From positions 1 to 12,218 of the forward strand of contig DFSO01000058.1 in assembly GCA_002378665.1 (NCBI GenBank): a stretch of 12,218 nt of DNA, in the 5' to 3' direction. The DNA is from Loktanella sp. UBA3435. GTDB taxonomy: Bacteria > Pseudomonadota > Alphaproteobacteria > Rhodobacterales > Rhodobacteraceae. Within the stretch, counting starts at the first letter, position 1; each line of letters begins with the position of its first letter. The notes below the pieces were generated by a model that saw only the letters and a list, made by a program, of their open reading frames with translations, was not told the origin of the DNA and did no database searches. Position numbers and translations under genes: made by a program. Below are positions 1 through 7,034 of the stretch, in pieces.

Positions 1-228
1 GTTGCGCGCAAAAAGAAAATGCCCCTCGATGAGGCCACGTTGATTCACCTGCTGAACAACCGTTACCCCGAGATCGACAACGTCTATGCGAACTATCAAC
101 CGGTTTTCCTGATCGACCAGATGATCGCGATTTGTGATTACGAAGGCATTCCCTATCAAATGACGCCAGAACTTATCGACCGCGCATGGGGCAATATGTT
201 CGTGGCCGAAGAAGATATCGTACACTAA
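1..228 (+). CDS. C-terminal part of an unrecognised protein (5' truncated)
   Basis: The frame is open from the first base of the window to a TAA at 226-228, and the codons before the first ATG (position 19) contain no stop. That ATG has no convincing ribosome binding site, so the visible 75 codons are most likely the tail of a longer gene that starts outside the window. The tail is soluble and rich in acidic and aromatic residues, with a segment YPEIDNVYANYQPVF followed by a predicted helical stretch ending AWGNMFVAEEDIVH. I do not recognise the family with confidence. The helical, acidic C-terminus would be compatible with the lid region of an AAA-type ATPase, but that is a guess. The gene is followed at once by a strong inverted repeat (239-284), which suggests that its transcript ends or is stabilised there. 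It lies on the same strand as the helicase, 93 bp upstream. Confidence 0.6.
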   Translation, partial: VARKKKMPLDEATLIHLLNNRYPEIDNVYANYQPVFLIDQMIAICDYEGIPYQMTPELIDRAWGNMFVAEEDIVH

Positions 229-238
229 GACACTTAAA

Positions 239-284
239 CGATTGTGAGTGATGGTCCTCAGCACGACGCCATCACTCACAATCG
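239..284. repeat. 16-bp perfect inverted repeat, hairpin-forming
   Basis: The left arm at 239-254 (CGATTGTGAGTGATGG) is the exact reverse complement of the right arm at 269-284, with a 14-nt loop between them. It starts 10 nt after the stop codon of the upstream gene and ends 37 nt before the helicase ATG. A 16-bp stem is strong enough to act as a 3'-end hairpin for the upstream transcript. However, no T-run follows it on the plus strand (the next bases are CCCTTGACC), so a classical intrinsic terminator is not shown. It could also be a binding site for a dimeric regulator of the helicase operon. Confidence 0.75.
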
Positions 285-321
285 CCCTTGACCATCGCCG
301 CTCACGCGTCACTTTAGGGCT

Positions 322-2733
322 ATGACCACCCTGCCCCCCTCCATCTCCAATTGGTTTGAAACCCGCGGCTGGTCGCTTCACCCGCATCAAATCGATATGC
401 TGACCCGTGCACAGGACCCCTCCCTGCTGCTCATCGCACCCACGGGTGGCGGCAAAACTTTGGCTGGGTTTCTGCCGACATTGGCCGAACTTGCCGATGG
501 TACTCACCAAGGCCTGCACACGTTATATGTGTCTCCGCTCAAAGCACTGGCCGCAGACATCAAACGCAACTTGCGCCGTCCCGTTGAGGATATCGGCCTG
601 CCAATCCGCATCGAAGATCGCACAGGCGACACAAGCTATACGCAAAAACGCCGTCAACGCGCCGACCCGCCGCATATCCTGCTAACCACCCCGGAAAGTC
701 TGGCGTTGCTGACCAGTTACGAGGATGCGCCCCGCATGTTCGCGGGACTGCAACGGGTCGTCATCGACGAAATCCACGCCCTCGCGGAGAGTAAACGTGG
801 CGACCAACTGATGTTGGCCCTCAGCCGCCTGCAATCCGTCGCGCCCAACCTGCGCCGCGTCGGTCTTTCCGCCACCGTCGAAGACCCCGCAGCGATTGCC
901 CATCTCTTGGCACGTCATCCAGACCTCTGCCCGATCCTGATTGCAGACGCAGGGCCAGAACCTGACATTGCCATTCTCACCACTGACGAACAGCCCCCTT
1001 GGTCGGGCGGTAGTGCAAAATACAGCATTCATGCAGTCCTCAGGGAAGTCAAAAATCATAAAACCACACTTATATTCCACAACACCCGTGCACAGGCCGA
1101 AATCTTCTTCCACAATCTCTGGCTCGCTAACGACGACTATCTGCCCATCGGCATCCACCACGGCAGCCTTGATCGCACCCAACGTGACCGCGTCGAGGCG
1201 GCGATGGTTGCGGGCGAACTCCGCGCTATCGTCTGTACTGGCACGCTTGATTTGGGCATCGACTGGGGCGACGTGGACCTTGTGATCCAGATCGGCGCGC
1301 CCAAAAACGTCAAACGCCTCGTGCAACGGATCGGCCGCGCCAACCACCGCTACAACGCGCCCTCCAAGGCATTGCTGGTTCCCGCCAACCGCTTTGAGGT
1401 CGTCGAATGTGTCGCAGCCCTAGAAGCCGTGAAAGCCCACGATCTTGACGGCGACCCACGCGGCGCAGGCCCCCGTGACGTGCTGTGCCAACACATCCTG
1501 ATCACGGCCTGCGCGGGTCCGTTTGACGCAGATACGCTCTTCAACGAAGTTACGACCGTCGGCGCCTATAGCGCCCTCACCCGCCCCGCTTTCGACGACT
1601 GTTTGGATTTCTGCGCCACTGGCGGCTACGCGTTGCGCGCCTACGACAAATGGAAACGGCTATTGCAGCGACCAGACGGTCTGTGGCAATTGCGCGATCC
1701 CCGCGCCGCCCAACGCATCCGTATGAACATCGGCACGATCCAGGACACCGACACGCTCAAGGTTCGCCTCAAGGGCAACTTCAAGCCTTTGGGCGAGATA
1801 GAGGAGGCCTTTGCCGCAACCCTGACCAAAGGCGACACCTTCCTGATCGGTGGGCAAATCGTGCGCTATGAGGGGCTCCGCGACCTCACTGTCGAGGTCA
1901 CCCGCCGCGCCGACAAAGCCCCGAAAATCGCGACCTTCGCCGGCACCAAATTCGCGACCTCAACACAGCTCTCGGCCCGTATCCTTGCCATGTTCCAACA
2001 ACCCGACTGGCCCAATCTGCCCGCACACACAGCCGCTTGGCTTGCGTTGCAACGCGAGGTGTCACAGCTCCCGCAAGTGGGGCGTATCCTCGTGGAAAGC
2101 TTCCCCCATGACGGCTATGCTCATACCTGTTTCTACGGATTTGCAGGGCGTAATGCGCAGCAAACTCTTGGCCTACTGCTCACCCAGCGGATGGAGGAAA
2201 AGGGCCTTAACCCGCTTGGTTTTGTCGCCACTGATTACGCCACGCTAATCTGGGGCTTGGATGCGGTCACCGATTCTGCGGCATTGCTGACGCCTGACGG
2301 TCTGCGTGACGGGTTAGAGACTTGGCTCGCAGGTAACGCCGTGATGAAACGCACCTTCCGCGCGTCGGCCACCATTGCAGGGCTGATTGAGCGGAACTTA
2401 CCCCAAGCCCGCAAATCGGGACGGCAGGCGACGTTTTCTAGCGATATCCTCTACGACACGCTCTCCAAATATGACCCCGATCACCTAATGCTACAAATCA
2501 CGCGCGAAGAGGCGATGCGCGGACTGGTTGATTTCGGGCGGATCGAAGAAATGCTCGCCCGCACTCAAGGAGCGATTGATCATGTCACCCTTGATCGCCT
2601 TTCACCGCTAGCGGCCCCTATGATGTTAGAGATGGGGCGCGTGCCGATTGCGGGCGAAGCGCGTGAACAATTGATGCGCAGGGCCGCTGCAGAATTGATG
2701 GCAGAGGCTGGTCTCGACCAGTTTAACGCATGA
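322..2733 (+). CDS. Ligase-associated DEXH-box DNA helicase, Lhr family
   Basis: This is an ATP-dependent superfamily 2 helicase/translocase of the Lhr type, in the bacterial subgroup called ligase-associated DNA damage response DEXH helicase; it is expected to act on DNA in the cytoplasm. Visible motifs in the 803 residues are the HQ of the Q-motif region at 22-23, motif I APTGGGKT at 39-46, motif II DEIH at 149-152, motif III LSAT at 182-185, HNTRAQAE near 253-260, motif V around CTGTLDLGIDWGDVD at 305-319, and motif VI QRIGRANHR at 335-343. The rest is the long Lhr-specific C-terminal half. Length is normal for the subgroup and no frame break is seen. The ATG at 322 is preceded by AGGGC only two bases away, so the ribosome site is poor and initiation may be weak or nearly leaderless. 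The stop overlaps the start of pdeM by 4 bp, so the two are translationally coupled. Confidence 0.93.
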   Translation: MTTLPPSISNWFETRGWSLHPHQIDMLTRAQDPSLLLIAPTGGGKTLAGFLPTLAELADGTHQGLHTLYVSPLKALAADIKRNLRRPVEDIGLPIRIEDRTGDTSYTQKRRQRADPPHILLTTPESLALLTSYEDAPRMFAGLQRVVIDEIHALAESKRGDQLMLALSRLQSVAPNLRRVGLSATVEDPAAIAHLLARHPDLCPILIADAGPEPDIAILTTDEQPPWSGGSAKYSIHAVLREVKNHKTTLIFHNTRAQAEIFFHNLWLANDDYLPIGIHHGSLDRTQRDRVEAAMVAGELRAIVCTGTLDLGIDWGDVDLVIQIGAPKNVKRLVQRIGRANHRYNAPSKALLVPANRFEVVECVAALEAVKAHDLDGDPRGAGPRDVLCQHILITACAGPFDADTLFNEVTTVGAYSALTRPAFDDCLDFCATGGYALRAYDKWKRLLQRPDGLWQLRDPRAAQRIRMNIGTIQDTDTLKVRLKGNFKPLGEIEEAFAATLTKGDTFLIGGQIVRYEGLRDLTVEVTRRADKAPKIATFAGTKFATSTQLSARILAMFQQPDWPNLPAHTAAWLALQREVSQLPQVGRILVESFPHDGYAHTCFYGFAGRNAQQTLGLLLTQRMEEKGLNPLGFVATDYATLIWGLDAVTDSAALLTPDGLRDGLETWLAGNAVMKRTFRASATIAGLIERNLPQARKSGRQATFSSDILYDTLSKYDPDHLMLQITREEAMRGLVDFGRIEEMLARTQGAIDHVTLDRLSPLAAPMMLEMGRVPIAGEAREQLMRRAAAELMAEAGLDQFNA

Positions 2734-3413
2734 GCGGTCACGACTTTCAATTCTGCGGGGCCTCGCTTGTCGCATGCGCCAACGGCACGCTTTGGTTGCC
2801 CGAAAGTGAAACTCTCTGCGTTTCTGACTTGCATCTAGGTAAATCTGAGCGGATCGCGCGCCGCGCTGGCCTCATGCTGCCGCCGTTTGAAACCCTCGAT
2901 ACGCTGACGCGGTTGGGCGAAACGATCACCCGCCTTAATCCAAAAACCGTGATCTGCCTTGGGGATAGCTTTGACGATTTGACCGCCGCCAATGATCTCG
3001 CGCCAGACGCCAAATCACACATCATCCAACTGCAAGCGGGGCGTAAATGGCTTTGGATTGAGGGCAACCATGACGCAGGACCTGTCGATATCGGCGGCAC
3101 GCACGTGGCGCAAACCACTATCGGGAACCTCACGCTCAGACATATCGCCACGGACGAAGAAGCCGAAATTTCGGGGCACTATCACCCCAAACATGCCGTT
3201 GCGGGTACAGCGCGACCTTGTTTTCTCTACGATACGCGGCGGCTTATCATGCCCGCTTTTGGCACCTACACTGGCGGTTTACGCAGCGATGCTGCGCCGC
3301 TTAAGGCGCTGTTCCCGCACGGCGCAATTGCGGTGCTGACTGGAAAATCGGCGATCGCTACGCCTCTTGGAAAAAACCAGCGGCCACAAGATTCCCGCGG
3401 TATGTCTTACTAA
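2730..3413 (+). CDS. pdeM: Ligase-associated DNA damage response endonuclease PdeM (calcineurin-like metallophosphoesterase)
   Basis: This is a two-metal metallophosphoesterase of the PdeM family, which accompanies the Lhr-type helicase, an exonuclease and an ATP-dependent ligase in many bacteria and is thought to act as a nuclease in DNA repair. The metal-binding motifs appear in the expected order: DLHLGKSE at 33-40, GDSFDD at 78-83, GNHDAG at 112-117 and GHYHPK at 149-154. The family signature around PAFGTYTGG is at 175-183. At 227 aa it is of normal size and complete. The start codon lies in the ATGA overlap with the helicase stop, so coupled translation is expected and no separate promoter is needed. 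The last 56 bp overlap, in the opposite direction, the 3' end of the LytTR gene. Family assignment is strong; the exact DNA substrate cannot be read from the sequence. Confidence 0.9.
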   Translation: MSGHDFQFCGASLVACANGTLWLPESETLCVSDLHLGKSERIARRAGLMLPPFETLDTLTRLGETITRLNPKTVICLGDSFDDLTAANDLAPDAKSHIIQLQAGRKWLWIEGNHDAGPVDIGGTHVAQTTIGNLTLRHIATDEEAEISGHYHPKHAVAGTARPCFLYDTRRLIMPAFGTYTGGLRSDAAPLKALFPHGAIAVLTGKSAIATPLGKNQRPQDSRGMSY

Positions 3414-4113
3414 CAGGCACCTCGACACCGCAGGCCAACTCGACAAATTCCTTATTCCCAACGCGCTTGCCCTCTTTGACAAATGCCATTGCAACCCAAT
3501 GAGACCGATGCGTGCAAGGACCGAGAGTTTCGTCCATTTCTTTGACCGCGTCCGCGAACCGCATCAAAAGCCGGTGCTGGGTCCCGTCTTCCAAGAAAAC
3601 AACGGTATAGTAATCCTCCACTGTGATGTGAGAAATCTTTCCTGTCACCCCTTCGGGCAGTCGCGAATAGAGCCGTGGAAGCTGATCCGCCAGTGCATCC
3701 TCTTCGGGGCTATTCAATAAAATCCAGGCAACCAAGATAGATGCGAAAGTGAAATTCAACAGCAGGACCTGCCAGAACGGCATATAGAATTCGGCAGGGC
3801 CAAGATATTCATTGCGGATGAACATGTAGTTGAGCGGCGCAAAGAGAATTGCGAACACGAATGCGCTTAACAATCCATGCAAAGCGCGGTGGTCTGTCGG
3901 GTAAATGAACCTCGCAATCGCGCAGGCCACCCCACCCACAACAAAGGCGATAATCCCCTGTGGCGCCCAAAATACGAGGCGTTCGGACATGTCCATTTGT
4001 TCATAAGTGCCAAAGGGGCCTGAGAACACATAAATCGTCGTGACGAGTGCCGCGAGAACGACATGCTTCACCCTGAATGTCGTTCGCACAAAGTTGTGGA
4101 AAAAATTATACAC
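3358..4113 (-). CDS. Membrane-anchored LytTR-domain transcriptional regulator
   Basis: This protein of 251 aa has four predicted membrane helices at about 17-35, 46-70, 77-99 and 112-133, followed by a cytoplasmic LytTR DNA-binding domain at about 152-247. Its LytTR features include GKISHITVEDYYTVV, the THRSHWVA segment at 201-208 and EVPVSKTYRGNL near the end. There is no receiver domain, so it is not a classical response regulator; the membrane part may sense a signal or bind a partner, or simply tether it. The start is a GTG at 4111-4113 with GTAGGG about six bases upstream. Internal GTG codons a few residues downstream are alternatives. The gene is 116 bp downstream of folD on the same strand, behind an AT-rich spacer that probably holds its own promoter. 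Its stop lies inside the convergent pdeM. Target genes are unknown. Confidence 0.87.
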   Translation of the reverse strand: MYNFFHNFVRTTFRVKHVVLAALVTTIYVFSGPFGTYEQMDMSERLVFWAPQGIIAFVVGGVACAIARFIYPTDHRALHGLLSAFVFAILFAPLNYMFIRNEYLGPAEFYMPFWQVLLLNFTFASILVAWILLNSPEEDALADQLPRLYSRLPEGVTGKISHITVEDYYTVVFLEDGTQHRLLMRFADAVKEMDETLGPCTHRSHWVAMAFVKEGKRVGNKEFVELACGVEVPVSKTYRGNLVAAGFFQEA

Positions 4114-4229
4114 CTTATGCCCTACAAATTTACGCCCAATATATCTTTTCGAGATATCTCAAACGAAAATTTTTCAGAAGGGGAAAAAATTCTTTAAACA
4201 ACCATGTGCAACTTCAGAAAATCAAAGAC
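4114..4229 (-). promoter_or_regulatory. AT-rich spacer between folD and the LytTR gene, likely promoter region
   Basis: This spacer is clearly richer in A and T than the flanking genes, with runs such as AAAATTTTTC and GGGGAAAAAATTC. It holds a 6-bp inverted repeat, ATATCT at 4141-4146 and AGATAT at 4152-4157, separated by five bases. Read on the minus strand, the TATATT just after it could serve as a -10 element, but no good -35 hexamer is found at the right distance, so the exact promoter is unresolved. No T-tailed hairpin terminating folD is seen either, so read-through from folD is possible. Confidence 0.4.
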
Positions 4230-5123
4230 TTACGCGGTAAGTCCTTCTGGCTCGGGCAAGCCATTCGCCCGGCAGCACGCAGTGATTGTATTGGCCAATA
4301 GACATGCAATCGTCATTGGCCCAACACCGCCCGGAACAGGCGTTATCGCACCTGCAACAGCCGCACAGCTTGCGTAATCCGCGTCGCCCACAAGACGTGT
4401 GCCACCCTCAGGTTTTTCAATGCGGTTAATACCTACGTCAACCACCGTCGCACCCGGCTTAATCCAATCGCCGATCACCATCTCGGGGCGACCAACGGCG
4501 GCCACGACGATATCAGCGCGGCGCACAACTTCGGCCAAATCTTTAGTGCGGCTATGGGCGATCGTCACCGTGCAGCTATCACCAAGCAGCAATTGCGCCA
4601 TCGGCTTTCCGACGATGTTGGAGCGGCCAACAACCACAGCGTTCAGGCCAGATAGGCTGCCGTGGTGGTCACGCAGCATCATCAGGCAACCAAGCGGCGT
4701 GCAAGGCACCATGCTCTTTTGACCTGTGCCAAGAAGACCCACGTTCGAGATATGGAACCCGTCCACGTCCTTTGCAGGGTCAATCGAATTGATCACCAAA
4801 TCGCTATCAAGATGCGCAGGCAATGGCAGCTGAACCAAAATGCCGTGCACCTTTGGGTCATTATTCAACTGGTCGATTAGCGCGAGTAGTTCTTTTTCAG
4901 TGATGTCATCGTCGCGCTTAAACTCAAAGCTTTCCATGCCAACTTCGACGGTCTGCTTGCCCTTGGAGCGCACATAAACTTGGCTCGCAGGGTCTTCGCC
5001 AACCAAAACAACAGCCAATCCAGGTGTGATACCATGCTCTGACTTAAGCATCGTTACATGAGCCGCCACCTTTTCACGCACTGTTGCTGCAAAGGCTTTT
5101 CCGTCGATTACTGTCGCTGTCAT
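4230..5123 (-). CDS. folD: Bifunctional methylenetetrahydrofolate dehydrogenase / methenyltetrahydrofolate cyclohydrolase
   Basis: FolD catalyses the reversible steps 5,10-methylene-THF to 5,10-methenyl-THF (with NADP) and on to 10-formyl-THF, in the cytosol. The 297-aa product has the catalytic residues at the positions familiar from the E. coli enzyme: Y50 and K54 in YVRSKGK, Q98 in VQLPLP, and D121 in KDVDGFH. It also has PCTPLGC at 140-146, the nucleotide-binding segment GRSNIVGKP at 166-174, and VPGGVGPMT at 263-271. Length is slightly above the common 280-290. The ATG at 5121-5123 has GAAAGAAG just upstream as ribosome binding site. It follows fhs on the same strand after 81 bp; their products share 10-formyl-THF, which fits co-transcription, although the hairpin between them may set different mRNA levels. 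Confidence 0.97.
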   Translation of the reverse strand: MTATVIDGKAFAATVREKVAAHVTMLKSEHGITPGLAVVLVGEDPASQVYVRSKGKQTVEVGMESFEFKRDDDITEKELLALIDQLNNDPKVHGILVQLPLPAHLDSDLVINSIDPAKDVDGFHISNVGLLGTGQKSMVPCTPLGCLMMLRDHHGSLSGLNAVVVGRSNIVGKPMAQLLLGDSCTVTIAHSRTKDLAEVVRRADIVVAAVGRPEMVIGDWIKPGATVVDVGINRIEKPEGGTRLVGDADYASCAAVAGAITPVPGGVGPMTIACLLANTITACCRANGLPEPEGLTA

Positions 5124-5167
5124 GGTCTCTTCTTTCGAGGTTAAATCTGCCCGCCATAAGCGGACAA

Positions 5168-5196
5168 CGGGCGCGCAGAGAAATCCTGCGCGCCCG
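5168..5196 (-). other. GC-rich hairpin between fhs and folD
   Basis: Arms of 11 bp (CGGGCGCGCAG at 5168-5178 and its exact complement at 5186-5196) enclose a 7-nt loop. In the fhs-to-folD direction the stem is followed by TTGTCCGCTT, which is not a U-tract, so a strong intrinsic terminator is unlikely. The stem may instead protect the 3' end of fhs mRNA or cause partial attenuation. On the plus strand it is followed by CGTTTTGTTT, so it could stop antisense transcription entering fhs. Confidence 0.6.
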
Positions 5197-5204
5197 CGTT
5201 TTGT

Positions 5205-6881
5205 TTAGAACAAGCCTTCGATCTGGCCTTCAGCGTTCAGCATGATGCTTTCGGCAGATGGCACACGTGGCAGACCTGGCATCGTCATGATCTCACCGCA
5301 GATGACGACCACAAAGCCCGCACCAGCAGACAAACGTACTTCACGCACAGGCACAGAGTGACCGGTTGGAGCGCCCCGACGCTCTGGATCGGTTGTGAAT
5401 GAGTACTGGGTTTTTGCCATGCAAATCGGCAAGTTACCGTAGCCCTGATCTTCCCATTCCTTCAACTGTGAGCGGATCTTTTGATCGGCCAGCACTTCGT
5501 CAGCATGGTAGATACGCTTTGCGATCACGTTGATCTTGTCGAACAATGGCATGTCATCTGGGTACAGCGGTGCAAAGTTAGAGATGCCGCTTTCCGCAAT
5601 CTCAGCAACTTTCTTGGCCAACTCTTCGGACCCCTTGGAACCAAACTCCCAGTGCTGGGACAAGATCGCCTCAGACCCTTGGGTCTTTACGTAATCTTTA
5701 ACCGCTTGAATTTCGGCTTCTGTGTCGGTCACAAAGTGGTTGATCGCGACCACAACAGGCACGCCAAACGACTTGAGGTTCCCGATGTGACGGCCAAGGT
5801 TGGCACAACCAGACTTCACCGCATCCACGTTTTCGCCACCAAGATCGGCCTTGGCCACGCCACCGTTCATCTTCATCGCACGGACTGTTGCAACGAGCAC
5901 AACGCAGTCAGGCGCAAGGCCCGCTTTGCGGCACTTGATGTTCAGGAACTTTTCAGCACCCAAATCAGCACCAAAGCCAGCTTCGGTCACAACGTAATCG
6001 GCAATCTTAAGCGCCGTTGTTGTCGCCGTCACAGAGTTACAGCCGTGCGCGATGTTGGCGAACGGGCCACCGTGTACGAACGCAGGGTTGTTCTCAAGTG
6101 TCTGCACAAGGTTTGGCTGCATCGCATCTTTCAGCAATACAGTCATCGCGCCGTCAGCCTTAAGATCGCGGCAATACACAGGGCTACGGTCACGGCGATA
6201 TGCCACGATCATAGAACCCAGACGTTCCTGCAAATCCTTCAGGTTCTCGGCAAGACAAAGGATCGCCATAACCTCGGACGCAACAGTGATGTCAAAACCG
6301 GTTTCACGCGGGAAACCGTTTGCAACGCCGCCAAGCGACACGTTGATCTGACGCAGTGCGCGGTCGTTCATGTCAAGAACGCGACGCCAAACAACGCGGC
6401 GAATATCGATCTCAAGGCTGTTGCCCCAATAGATGTGGTTATCAAGCATCGCAGAACACAGGTTGTGCGCGGATGTGATCGCGTGGAAGTCGCCTGTGAA
6501 GTGCAGGTTCATCTCTTCCATCGGTACGATCTGCGCCATGCCGCCACCAGCAGCCCCGCCCTTCATACCAAAGTTTGGCCCAAGCGAAGCCTCACGGATG
6601 CAAACAGCCGCCTTCTTGCCGATACGGTTCAAACCGTCGCCAAGGCCAACAGTTGTTGTCGTTTTGCCTTCGCCCGCAGGTGTCGGGTTGATCGCTGTCA
6701 CAAGGATCAGCTTACCGTTTGGACGGTCCTGTACAGAATCGATAAAGCGCTGGCTGACCTTCGCTTTGTCATGGCCATATGGCAGCAGATCGTCGGTGCC
6801 GATCCCCAGCTTTGCGCCAATCTCTTGGATCGGCAGCTTGCTCGCGGCGCGCGCGATTTCGATGTCAGTCTTATAGGCCAT
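5205..6881 (-). CDS. fhs: Formate--tetrahydrofolate ligase
   Basis: Fhs makes 10-formyl-THF from formate, THF and ATP, or runs in reverse to gain ATP when C1 units are oxidised. The 558-aa sequence is full length and shows the P-loop-like TPAGEGKTT at 67-75, the following TVGLGDGLNRIGKKA segment, and the conserved block REASLGPNFGMKGGAAGGG at 96-114, then the MNLHFTGDFHAI segment. The C-terminus contains MPGLPRVPSAE, as usual. The ATG at 6879-6881 is preceded by AGGG at good distance. It lies upstream of folD on the same strand and downstream of the MOSC gene, from which a hairpin terminator separates it, so it should have its own promoter in the 6882-6999 leader. In marine roseobacters a Fhs-FolD route is known to handle methyl groups from methylated compounds; that role here is inference. 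Confidence 0.97.
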   Translation of the reverse strand: MAYKTDIEIARAASKLPIQEIGAKLGIGTDDLLPYGHDKAKVSQRFIDSVQDRPNGKLILVTAINPTPAGEGKTTTTVGLGDGLNRIGKKAAVCIREASLGPNFGMKGGAAGGGMAQIVPMEEMNLHFTGDFHAITSAHNLCSAMLDNHIYWGNSLEIDIRRVVWRRVLDMNDRALRQINVSLGGVANGFPRETGFDITVASEVMAILCLAENLKDLQERLGSMIVAYRRDRSPVYCRDLKADGAMTVLLKDAMQPNLVQTLENNPAFVHGGPFANIAHGCNSVTATTTALKIADYVVTEAGFGADLGAEKFLNIKCRKAGLAPDCVVLVATVRAMKMNGGVAKADLGGENVDAVKSGCANLGRHIGNLKSFGVPVVVAINHFVTDTEAEIQAVKDYVKTQGSEAILSQHWEFGSKGSEELAKKVAEIAESGISNFAPLYPDDMPLFDKINVIAKRIYHADEVLADQKIRSQLKEWEDQGYGNLPICMAKTQYSFTTDPERRGAPTGHSVPVREVRLSAGAGFVVVICGEIMTMPGLPRVPSAESIMLNAEGQIEGLF

Positions 6882-6999
6882 GTAAATTTTCCCTGTGCGC
6901 GAGCCATCGGCTCATAATTTCTCCCACATGTGTAACGAGCCAATTTGCGACCTAGAACCGCGATTGCGACATTTTGACCGTCGGAATCGTCGGTGGTTG
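6882..6999 (-). promoter_or_regulatory. Upstream region of fhs with leader hairpins and a direct repeat
   Basis: This non-coding stretch must hold the fhs promoter, because a terminator lies just upstream. On the minus strand GAGCC-GAT-GGCTC forms a small hairpin (6901-6913) six bases before the AGGG ribosome site. A second GGCTC copy at 6937-6941 could pair with the same GAGCC instead. A 7-bp direct repeat TTGCGAC (plus strand 6945-6951 and 6964-6970, period 19 bp) lies further upstream. No clear -35/-10 pair and no known riboswitch class is recognised. Confidence 0.35.
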
Positions 7000-7024
7000 A
7001 AAAATGCGTTTCGGATGCGAAACG
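7000..7024 (-). terminator. Probable intrinsic terminator of the MOSC gene
   Basis: On the minus strand CGTTTCG-CATC-CGAAACG forms a 7-bp perfect stem with a tetraloop, followed by CATTTTTC. It begins 10 nt after the stop codon of the MOSC gene. The stem is short and of moderate GC, so termination efficiency may be partial. Confidence 0.65.
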
Positions 7025-7034
7025 AAAGACGCCT

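Noticed and set aside
288..316. TTGACC as -35 element for the helicase
   Set aside because: At 17-18 bp spacing the -10 position reads ACTTTA or CTTTAG, a poor match, so no promoter is claimed.
229..321. SOS (LexA) box before the DNA-damage helicase
   Set aside because: I looked for the alphaproteobacterial GTTC-N7-GTTC pattern in the spacer and found none.
682..1347. 221-codon minus-strand frame inside the helicase gene
   Set aside because: It covers helicase motifs II to VI in antisense and has no family features or ribosome binding site.
4199..4212. GTTG repeats 10 bp apart (minus strand) as a LytTR binding site
   Set aside because: The flanking bases fit the known LytTR half-site consensus badly and the spacing is shorter than the usual repeat distance.
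5481..6917. 478-codon open frame on the plus strand opposite fhs
   Set aside because: It is antisense to a highly conserved gene whose codon bias leaves the opposite frame open; the product is rich in His, Arg and Val without a recognisable domain, and no ribosome site is seen.
6882..7034. Known riboswitch in the fhs leader
   Set aside because: No recognised conserved core of the THF, SAM or glycine riboswitches could be seen; the region is also short because a terminator occupies its upstream part.
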